The notes under the pieces were generated by a model. The model ran no database searches, was not told the DNA's origin, and saw only the letters and a program-made list of their open reading frames with translations. 34,475 nucleotides of DNA from Cudoniella acicularis (Eukaryota; Ascomycota; Leotiomycetes; Helotiales; Helotiaceae), in assembly GCA_013054445.1 (NCBI GenBank), contig JAAMPI010000503.1, forward strand, positions 1 to 34,475, read 5' to 3'. Position 1 is the stretch's first letter, and each line of letters starts with the position of its first letter. A program made the translations under genes and the position numbers. Shown piece after piece: positions 21,525 to 30,947 of the stretch.

Positions 21525-23027
21525 AGTTATAAATTTTCCTATAAGCAAATTTTAAATAGAATCTTATATATAATAACAAGAGGTGTCTTGTTTTTAGCAT
21601 ATAAAATTTGAATCTAGGCCTACCTATTTTAGCTTCGTCTTAAAAACTTCTTGCTATAAGATAATACCGGCTTTCTGATCCGAGTTAGTTGGTTTCTCAA
21701 CTCGCCACTTATAGTAACCGCTAAAACTGTATCTTATGATCAGATCTATTTTAAATACCAGCCAAAAATAGGACTACGCGGCACGTCGGCCAGAGGTGGC
21801 GATGTCCTATAGGCGGGTCGGATCTTACTCTAGGGCCACTTTTTAGAAGTTAGAAGCTTAGTTTAAGGTAGGGGAGAATTTTACTCGGCTAAATTGGAAA
21901 TGAGGAGGGAAGGGGCAAGATTCGAGGAATTTTTACGTTTATTAAAAAAGGGGAGGGTTAGTAGCCAGATATGGCTTCTAGCGATAGAAGTATAGTAAGC
22001 TTGACACACGAGAATCATTCTACAAAGCAATATATAGTCGCGACCTCTTAGTTCTCTATTGACTAGTATAAAAATCTCGGAACGCAAAGTTTAAAAAGAG
22101 AAGTTTAGAAAGAGGTCTATAAGCCTATTCAGGAAAGTAAAGCAGTTAGCGTAGAAAACGGACTACTAGATATCCCTTACGGTTATTGATATAACTAGGA
22201 AGTATAGGACCTTTAGATGTTCGCCTGAATTCTACTGGCCTCCGTCAGCCAAGGAAATTCTCGTAAGTACAACCTTTAAGGCAGGGCAACGCTAAGGGCC
22301 GCAAAAGGAGACACACCCTTCCGGCATCTACGAATATCTACCTAAACCTAACACTAGCGTTTCGAATAGTACTAAGGGTGGTGATAATGATAATAAGTCT
22401 GTTTTTAGGAATGAAAGCGTCATAAGAGGCAGTCTAGCACCACTAACAATCGACACGCGGGAAGAGGCAATACGCGGGTCGGGTATTATGACTATCGATG
22501 AACCTGAGGCGTGTGCCGCGATCATAGGAGACCTAAGGCTCGATAGTCCTCAGGACTCGATTAGCACAAGAAATGTGTCTGGGCTAGACAACAGACGTCG
22601 AAACTCAGATAGTATAGTCAATTCGCAAGTCGATAGCCTCTAGGATTTAGATACCGTTGATATAGATTCGGAGATGCTGTCTAGAGGGTGGGGTCGGATA
22701 AGTGACAACCTAAATTAGGATTTAAGAATGCTCGGGGAGGCAGACCGAAGGTTAGGCGTTGAGTAGAGGGAGCCCTCGTTCCTATGTGCAATTAGAAGCT
22801 TAACGTCTCCGAAAGTAGACGTGCGACTCGACGCGGATATTAATAGCACACAAATAGCTAAAATTCCTGATATAACGAAGAAGCTCTAAGTTCCTAGCGC
22901 CTTAGCAGATTGGCCGCTGTTAGACTAGGAGAGAGTGAGGTGCCGGGCAGTTTATAATACGGAAGAAGCACTTGTGCTATAGAAGTGGGTTTTTATATAG
23001 AAGTCTGAAAGGCGCTTGAATTGGTAA
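21525..23027 (+). pseudogene. Unrecognised protein, lightly to moderately RIP-mutated, possibly continuous with the preceding frame
   Basis: Coding character holds in one phase from about 21525 (perhaps 21430) to a TAA at 23025-23027, about 500 codons; an in-frame ATG lies at 21900. The first half is hydrophobic or basic and aromatic (RVSWFLNSPLIVTAKTVSYD at 21681-21740), the middle is helical and charged (RREGARFEEFLRLLKKGR), and the last third is polar and acidic (VDSLQDLDTVDIDSEMLSRG, with the Q now TAG, near 22629-22688). A clear block is CSPEFYWPPSAKEILVSTTF near 22220-22279. The stretch 22326-22637 has no in-frame stop and keeps CpA, unlike its neighbours. I do not recognise the family. 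Confidence 0.52.
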
Positions 23028-23923
23028 ATGTATATTAAATTTCCTTTAGTGGTTTTTCTAATATACTACCCAAATTGGTACTCCTTAAGCTTCTTGCCTT
23101 TACTAGACGATGACCCTGCCTGTTACACTTTTGCCTTCTTGTCACTCACTTAAAGATACTCTAAAGCACGCGAGCTAAGATAGGTAGCCTTTAATTTATA
23201 GAGTCGGTAATCTATAAGTATTAAAAATTGACTAAAGGGCTATAACGACGTGTTAATTCTATACTATATATTATTAGAGACAACTAACCTGGCTTTTGTT
23301 ACTTTATTCCTGAAATAGAAACTCTCGAGCACATTTATAGAACTCGTACGCTTTAGAGTCGACGTAGTTTATCCGGGCCTATAAGCGGGGTTTCTAGGAA
23401 GCTCGCGTAGCGATAACAAAGTAGATTATTTTCCCGTGCTTATAGCGGCATTTGGTCATTTTGTTATTAGCGCACTTATCTACCTGCTAAGTCCAAAATA
23501 TTAGAAAATTTGAACTAAGAGGGCATGCCTATAATAGTTGCTGTTAGATATAGCGTGCGCCCCGAGATAAGCAGAACGATGGTAGAAACAGCCTCCTACT
23601 GTTAGTTTCGACGCGGTAGGAGCGGAAAATCTATAATTGGCTAGTTAAACCGGGGTGCTAAAATAATATAAGTTATATTAGTGATATAGATAAAGTTTTA
23701 TATAATACGATTATTAGTGGCGGTTCTAGCGTAACTATACTATCGGGGCGACTCGGAAAACGACTTGTATGTGTATAGCAGATTAGTCAGCCTTGCGCCC
23801 GCTTGAAAGGCGTAGCAGGTAGGGCTGGCAACATCGTAGCACTTGCTCTTAGCCGACGAACGTTGAAAGTGCTTAGTTAGCACATAACATCCTAGCTTTA
23901 GACTAGCCAAGTATATCACGCTC
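23028..23923. other. Convergent spacer, nothing firm
   Basis: A short minus-strand frame near 23040-23150 (SSDKKAKV, SSSSKGKKLKEYQFG) has coding-like composition but is too short to call. The rest is TpA-rich with no motif. Confidence 0.35.
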
Positions 23924-25987
23924 TTAGTCCCTTAGTCGTATTTCGACTTTCACTGATATAAATCGAGATCTCTTTTCTTTGACTTTATATAGAACTCTAT
24001 ATTTGAGCTCTAATTGCTAGAGATTTGGCCCTTTCTATATAAGCTAATTGATCCTCGTACCGTCCTTGGATTCCTCTATATCACTGATTGCTTTAAGGAC
24101 CGCCTCTCGGACTTCACGTATAGCCCTCGTAATTAAGTGGTCCTAACCGTTAAAGTCGACGCTATTCTGATAAAGAAGAATAACGTCGTCTCTAAAATCA
24201 TCTATAGAATGATAGATATTGCTCTTCAGCTTCATCTCAATAGTACCGAGATCGATCGGGTTAGGAACTTTAGTAATATAAGTATCTATATAATTAGGCC
24301 AAAGATGCCCGACCGGTGCCCTGAAATTTTGACCCGCTTGAGTCCGACTAATATGCCTCAAGGCATAGAGAAGGTCTTTAGTTTGACTCTTTATTATTTG
24401 ACTTTTATTCGTATAGAACTCCGCGGAGCTAGGTATAGTTTGCCTGTCACTGCTATAAGAACTACATGTCTTAGACAGCAATTAGCAGGTTTTAACACAG
24501 GTGGCTATACGTACCAGCACCTCCTTATTTTCTGGCTACTGACGGTTAGCTTCGGCGACCTGTTCGGACTGACCTTGTTCCGGGGAGTCTCCCGATCCGT
24601 CCTTATAATCCTCACCCTCGTACTCCTTACTCTCCGCCAGTATAGGTTCATCCGATGAAATCTCACTATCAGATACAAAGTCACTACCTAGTATAAACTC
24701 GGCATCTGAAATACTGCCGTTAAATAAACTCTAGGCGTCAGATAAACCCCTCTCGGATAGGAGCTCCCTCTTAGACAAAGTCCCGAGATCGGATATAATA
24801 TCCGAGACATCACTATCATCAACGCCACTATCTTGGTCACTATCGTATTCCTTAAAAGTCTCGTCTAGGGTTGCCGTCTTAGCTTCCTTATTGCCCTTAG
24901 CGTCTACCTCCGTGCTACTAATAATTAGAAAGTTCTCTTTCGCTGATTCGATGATAAGAGGGACAGGGATATAATAAGTCTAGCCAAAACCGAATAGTAA
25001 ATTTATAGTTTAGATCTAATCACGGCCAAGAAGAAGGGTTTATATTCCGGATATCAGGCAGGTATTAATTGTTATGTTAAAGCCCGCTACTCGAACCGTC
25101 AATCGGCAGTATTGGTTGGTTTAAAAGGGCCGGTCCGCAATTAGGATTATAGACATTTTATAGGGATACCTAGCCAGGTTCAGGCCTATGGCTATCGACA
25201 AGGGGAAAAGATTAAAAGAACATCTTTTATCAACCTAAACGCGTTTAAAACCAACTATTCCCGTTAGAGTCAATATCGAAGCCTTGGTATAGAAGTTATA
25301 GATCCTCCCTTAAGTAGCTAAAGGCCTCTAGTTAGCTATAACAGAGTTCTCTAAGGCTTCTGTCATTTCCTTTATAAGTTTACCTGCTTGGGCTGACGAT
25401 TGTCCTATCGAGACAGGGACCGCTATTAAAGAATCCGTAATACCTTTATCTGATTCTTCCTCTTTAATGTCGAGCTTATTTAGCATCTTATACGAGGATA
25501 AGGCAATGAATTGGCTGTCGAAGGGAGTGTCTTCCTTAGTCGTCATATCTGAAATCCTACCCTTTGAGTTCGAAGGCTCCTGATCTTGATTATACACATC
25601 CCTAGCCATCTCGATCTCCCCCTTGGTGGCTATGGCTAGAGTCTTTATAGATAGTCCTTGTATAGAAGTCCGCCGGTGTTTTTTAGGACGAGTTTGGCCG
25701 TGATGCGGGTATAGTTGTTAAGGATACGTGATGTTCGAGCTCTCGTATTATAGAACAGGTGAGGCAGCACGTTTAGTCCCCCCCGACTATATTTCTCAAG
25801 TACGAAATAGCCTTGTTCTTAATAGTTTAAGGAGAAAAGAGTGTACTTGCCCTAGTATAGTGGCCCTTATAGTGCGGCGATATGCGCGGGACAATTCCGT
25901 TTTCTTTTTTGACGTTTCGGTATTATTTTAACTGATAAGGCAGGAATTCGGAATTATTAATACTAAAAGAGTAGTAATATAAATCAT
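23924..25987 (-). pseudogene. Retropepsin-like plus bromodomain fusion protein, RIP-disabled
   Basis: One minus-strand phase links an ATG at 25985-25987 to a TAA at 23924-23926 (687 codons): codon starts at 25987, 25609, 25078, 24481 and 23926 differ by multiples of three. Residues 1-245 are polar and basic. Residues about 252-340 look like a retropepsin: VDKRCSFNLFPLSIAIGLNL (25175-25234), in the position of the fungal retroelement VDEGC-type active loop, then RLTVRVAGFNITINTCLI and LLLGRD*I (GGC at 25025-25027). A Ser/Asp/Glu-rich linker follows (EYDSDQDSGVDDSDVSD). Residues about 541-614 are a bromodomain: FRAPVGHLWPNYIDTYI, NPIDLGTIEMKLKS, DDFRDDVILLYQNSVDFNG, including the acetyl-lysine-binding Asn in FN. 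The bromodomain is clear; the retropepsin is likely but decayed. No reverse transcriptase or integrase is adjacent. About 18 stops. Confidence 0.75.
24140..24370 (-). other. Bromodomain within the fusion frame
   Basis: Bromodomains bind acetyl-lysine on histones. The ZA-loop signature (F-x-x-P-V, W-P-x-Y, N-P-I-D-L-G-T-I) and the final helix ending Q-N-S-V-D-F-N-G are complete and uninterrupted, so this part escaped stop formation. The stop right after FNG replaces a likely Gln codon, and the family pattern continues as DHLITRAIREVREAV. Confidence 0.82.
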
Positions 25988-27677
25988 AGGCCATTTTTAG
26001 ACCTTGCTAAAGCGTTGTTAAAAGTTATCGTATACCGTAAGAAAAAAGAGCTCTAAAATTAGCTATAAAGTTTTTATTACTATAGCCGGCTAGGAGTGAG
26101 TTTAATTAACTTTAAAGTTTATAATAGGAATTATTCGGTCGCTTAATCACGGGCTCGTAAGGAAGGAAAAGGAATCATTAAAGGCATAGGTTTACTCAAG
26201 GCGCTAATATTAGCTATTTATAGGAGCCGGAACTAGCGAAACTAGCTTCCCCTTTATATATACCGCTAAAATATTTATAAGATTCTAAGCTAGGATCTTA
26301 CGCTAAACCTAGCTACATCTTAATCCGTTATTGTATCCGTTCGCTTAATCAAGGATTATAGTCGGGGGGGGCATAGTATTATACGAGTTTAAACGTATAA
26401 TTATTTCTTTAGAAGAGATTATATGATTAAATCGTTTAGGGAAGGAGTAACATGATTTTATATTAAGATTTTCGTGGTTTAGGGAGAATTGTCAGATGTA
26501 CTATAGGACTCTCGCCTCGTAGAGATGTCAGTTAGAGGGGTTATAAAGCTAGAAGAGAAGGAAAAAGTTCGCCTAGGTCTTCTAATTTATCTACTTTAAG
26601 CTAATCCCTAGCTAGTGATCTATTTCCTTCTATATGCGTCTGTCGAATGTCTATTAGCTACTAGTCTAATAGGTATATCAGGTCTTTTTATAATACGATA
26701 CACAGGCATTCTATCCCTAAACTTTAATTTAAGGGAGCATATATTTTCAGCACACTTCTTCTTTCTTGTTGACATGTCACTAACCACACCTATCTCTCCT
26801 GGTCCGATTTGATTAAGCTTATTATCTTAATAGTATAGTATAGTGGTATATAACTTCTTGTTATAACGATAAAAGAGTTTTCTTAGGTCTCCTATTTCAA
26901 TCTCCTCTATACCTCCTATTAGAAAATCACGTTCGTATCGTCGCCCTTACGTTTAATTTATAAAGAGTCTCCTTTTATAGCGTAATAGAGTTCCTTTACC
27001 AAAGCTCTACTACCGAACTCTTACTACCTCTAATATATATAAAGGGGTCTTATCCGAGCTCTAAAGCCTCACTACTACGTAGGAAATCGTTATTAGCCTC
27101 GTGGCGACTATAGCGTGCAAATTTATTTAAGATCGCCACGCGGATCGATACCTTAATAAGCGGCTCTCGCTAAACATTTGGAGGACGCAGAATTTGTGCC
27201 TAAGGCTCCAAATAGTCATGTGACATATTCGGACTTCCCCCTAAACTGTATAGAGATTAGGTATATCCTCTAGCGTAGACGTATTAGATACGGTGCTCGA
27301 TAGAGCTAGCACTATAGATTCTAAAGTTTTATAAACGGTAGGAAATAAGTATAATAAAGAGCTATTAAGGCAGCTATAAACAGCTATAGCTTGCCAAATG
27401 ATGATATAAGTAAAATTATAGCGTACGGGCGTAATTATAGGACGTGCGGAACTACTAACTAAAGTAGTTAGTCGCTTGACTTAATAAGCTAATAATTTTA
27501 AATTAATCTAAGAATGTTATACCATGTGACGGCTCCCTCGTAATAGAGGACACGTTGGCGAGAACCTGAAATCTTAGAAGTTTAGGAAACTATAAACCTA
27601 ACTTATTATATCCGTCTACTTTAATTAAAGCGGTATCGTGTTATATAAAGATAGTAAATAAGAAGCAACCTTACTAT
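25988..27677. other. Intergenic, mostly RIP-mutated, with one lightly mutated patch
   Basis: At 26620-26820 a minus-strand frame is open (51 codons from ATG 26773-26775 to TAG 26620-26622, with the frame open upstream) and reads MSTRKKKCAENICSLKLKF and YRIIKRPDIPIRLVANRHS; CpA is common in 26690-26815. It is coding-like but unrecognised. The remainder shows only TpA-rich sequence; a CGTGGCGACT/GATCGCCACG partial inverted pair lies near 27100-27140. Confidence 0.4.
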
Positions 27678-29710
27678 ATGTGCCGTGACCTAGACATTTA
27701 CGAAATATTCTACCTCCGACCGACGCCTTTAGATCTTCGACAGTCTAGCGAAAGAGGATACTAGGGGTATAGGTTAGTTTAGGAGGGTTTTCGAGAGTTC
27801 TATCCCTTACTCGATCCGGAGAACCCGTAGTCGGTCTTAAGCGCAGACGACCAAGTAACGCTTAAGATCGAATCATCCCCCGAACATAGTAAAGGTTTAT
27901 ATCTAATCCCTATAGTATCAGTCAAGGTCTTTAAGAGACTGCCTTAAAGCCTTTATAGGATTAAATTCTATTTAGTTAAAGGTATCGTAACATTTTAGCT
28001 CCGAGCTTTTTATATATATAGGATATCGCTACTAATTTAGCCGAAGATTAGGCAGAAAGACCGTAGAGCCAGGTGTGGCCGGCAAACCACGTATACGGCA
28101 ACACGGCATCGGATATGTCCTTTAAGACTATATAATCATGGCTTATAACATGCTCCTAAACCTACAAATGTTACGATAACGCGACTGACCCCTAGCTTCC
28201 GAAGAGAGTGATAGACATTTCCGTAACCGATACGCCAAAGCTACGTGAAACTAAAGGTAAAAGTGGTCGTTATGTCTGCCTGAGCTATTACTAGGGCCAG
28301 AGCCTAAATATGATCACTTAAAGGTCAACTCTAGAAGATCTTAAACGAGGAATACTATAGTTGTTATTACTAAAAACCTTTTAGGACGCGATCGACTTTA
28401 CGAGACGGCTTAGTGTATAGTATATCTAGATCGACGCGCTCTATATCATTTAAGACGATCAGGATGACTAGGAGATTAAAGTAGTATAGATAAAGAACAT
28501 ATATTCTAACTTATATCTTACGATTGCCGCTAGCTCCTTCGCCGATTCCTATAAAGGCTGCTATAAGGTGTCACTATTTTCCTCCGTCAAACCGTATGAG
28601 TTTATATATATAGATACGTAAGGGGTTCCTCGCTCTATCTTTGTTCGGTAGTAAATTCACTATGGCCTAGTTAGAAAGTTCGAGGAGCCGAGATTCTATA
28701 CTAAGTTCTAGGCTAATTGGCCGCTAAAGAAGCGCGTATTGGTTTTCTAGGAGAGACTGCTCTCGAGCCGAGTCGTTTATTTCGCTCTACACGAGCTGAT
28801 ATAGGAATATAACGACTCAGATTTATACGAGTGCTTACGCTATAGATTCGTCTAGAGCTTTGAGTCTATTATCAAACGGATCTTTTAGGGCTCTATAGCC
28901 TATGAAAAAGACTCTTTTAAGCTAATAGAACTCTAGTGGTCTGTTGTGTAGTAATATACTCAACTTGAACTTAGTCACGCTAAGGATAAGTTGACGGCTC
29001 TTATAGGTATCGCCGAGAAGTTCTATCCGCAGTTTTTAGGCAAATACCTGGTAGGTATATAGGACGTTGACCTCCGTCGTTCTCTCGGCTAGACTAGTGC
29101 CTCGCGGTTTAATCGCCGAGTACAGAAGTATAGGGCGCCGACATGGTCATAGGCTTTAGTAGATAGTGCTATTAATGGTCCTCCCTTTAAGCGAACGATG
29201 AGAAATGTCGTAGATGCGAAGAACATGTTATTTAGGTTCGATCCTATTGATCTTAAAAAAGATATATTTTAAATTATAGAGGGCAAAATAGCACTACTTA
29301 GCGGTAATCAATATAGATCGCTAAAGGCCGCTTATTTGACTATTAAGGCCCGGCTTTCGGCAGCGGAGATATACTATTCGAACCTAACCGACTCGAGAAA
29401 CGAGTATTAGTATCGTTTCGTGATAATTAGAAGTCCGACGCTGCCGTTAACTAACGGATTCCACGCAGACTATATATTCTTCGAGCCGGGTTCATATTAT
29501 GTTCCGTCTAGGCATCTAGTGTTTTTCCTCTAGTTGTTATATATAGGACTAAAGGACGAGGCGTTATACTACCAAATACTTGTACTAATCTAATCGAAGA
29601 CAGCCGCCGATCTTTACGAACGTATTAGGTTGATTAGTAAGGATATGCCTCGAAGATTGACTAAATCTTGGTTTGAGAACTTAGAGGAGTCTATAATTAT
29701 AATTGTTTAA
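27678..29710 (+). pseudogene. Second HET-domain protein, RIP-disabled, one phase change
   Basis: The start reads MCRDLDIYEIFYLRP, then GYRLV, a typical HET-family N-terminal region where a GCxxC-type motif probably lost Cys to Tyr. From about 28100 the frame is a different one and carries the full HET core: SWLITCSQTY, LPKRVIDISVTDTPKLRETK, YVCLSYY*GQS (28271-28303), TLEDLKRGI, DAIDFTRRLSV, IDALYIIQDDQDD (TAA at the first Q) near 28420-28460, KNIYSNLYLTIAA; then RVLVF*ERLLSSRVVYFALH and PTWS*ALVDSAINGPPF. The C-terminus ends at a TAA at 29708-29710. Between about 27960 and 28080 the phase changes, through an intron or an indel. This is the classic HET layout with a C-terminal APTWSWA motif. 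Its likely role was allorecognition and cell death. Inactive. Confidence 0.88.
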
Positions 29711-29752
29711 GAGATGTTTAGAAGGAAATATTTGGGTTAGAGATGAAATTTG

Positions 29753-30130
29753 AGCTACGTACGACGTGAAGTAATAAATGCTTAAAATATTATCTTAGAG
29801 TAGTCGAACGCAGGACTTTGCCTATTCAATCTAAATCGGATAATAAAAGAAGTCTAGAAGCCGTAGGAGGTAAAGTATTATAGCCTACTGGTTGTTGATA
29901 GTAAAGGCGATGATATGTTCTATCGTCTTGAAACTTCGAAAACTTTGACTCTCGAAAATTTAGTTTCTTTACGTAAGAACGTTAAAATAAGCCTTCGAGA
30001 ATGTTTTTGCTAAGCGAGCGATTCTTTAGGATAAAACGAATTGCTCTTTGAGCAGAACAATAAGAAGACTACTCGTATATCAAGAAAAGTGGCTTTTACA
30101 GGCACTACTAATGTGAAGGGTATCACATGA
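29753..30130 (+). pseudogene. C-terminal fragment of another pogo-type DDE_1 transposase
   Basis: Downstream of the HET stop the reading resumes as EVINA*NIILE*SNAGLCLF, NLNRIIKEV*KP, LETSKTLTLENLVSLRKN, then NELLFEQNNKKTTRISRK. This matches the order of the C-terminal third of fungal pogo transposases, where xNI..A..xAGLFPFNPxRVL is followed by an L.NLI/LxxL region and then LLxExN..A..R.STK. It is on the plus strand, opposite to the two large copies, and lacks the catalytic core, so it is a separate truncated insertion. Similarity is suggestive rather than strong. Confidence 0.58.
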
Positions 30131-30947
30131 CGATGGCACGTGTAAGTTATAGCTTGCGGATGTTATTACGTGAGTATTAGACAAAACATAGTATAGAAAA
30201 ATAGGGGCCGGGACTCCGTCGGGACGCATGTGTTGTTGATATACAGGAGAGAGGACCTTAGTAGGAGGGCATCGATTAGTCTTTTTATAAAGAGGAATAC
30301 TTAAAACCAATACCTTTAGTATAACGAGTTTATGATTGCGTGTACCCGGCTATTTAGCTTCTGACAGTTAAACTCTTAAGTTACGAGGGGATTGTTAAGG
30401 CATCTCCGTGTAGAACCTGACACGTGTGGCTGCTTATCTAGAAGAACGCCATATCTTCACGTGATTGCTATAAAATACGGAATAAAATACAGCTAGCGTG
30501 GCTGTGAATATAACATGAGGTAACGGCGATAAATCCTTCGTCGCTTATTAAAGGCTTAGTATTTTTATATATAACGTACCTCCTACTTTTGTCCGGATAA
30601 ATCCGGCAGGCAGGTTTTCTTATGCTCTATGTCTTTAAACCTTATAACTATATTTAAACTTCATAAAAGCTCTATGTTACGGCCCCGAATTCTATAGACA
30701 AGTTAAGAGCTATAATAGAGCAGGGGGTAATAGCAATACTAGCTTTTGATGCTCTTAACAAGTCGATTAACAGTATAGCCAAACTATAATATTTTTAAGA
30801 CTACAAGTCGAGGCCTTATAGAGAAATAGTTAAAGAACAATAACAAACTGATTATAACTTTATATATTTATGTAATAGGGATTTAAAACCCCTAAACTAT
30901 AAAGTCGTTCCGGTATATAGGGTTTTCCGGCACGCAGGGATAGACGT
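30131..30947. other. Intergenic, partly CpA/TpG-rich
   Basis: 30100-30310 keeps many TG and CA dinucleotides (ATCACATGACGATGGCACGT) and gives a minus-strand open frame without recognisable motifs. CACGTG-type E-box hexamers or close variants occur near 30137, 30421 and 30457. The rest is AT-rich. Confidence 0.4.

Noticed and set aside
24137..24658. Plus-strand 173-residue open frame
   Set aside because: It is the antisense of the bromodomain region, whose minus-strand reading has clear family motifs.
23924..25987. An LTR retrotransposon around the retropepsin
   Set aside because: No reverse transcriptase, RNase H or integrase motif and no long terminal repeat could be seen on either side; the partner domain is a bromodomain.
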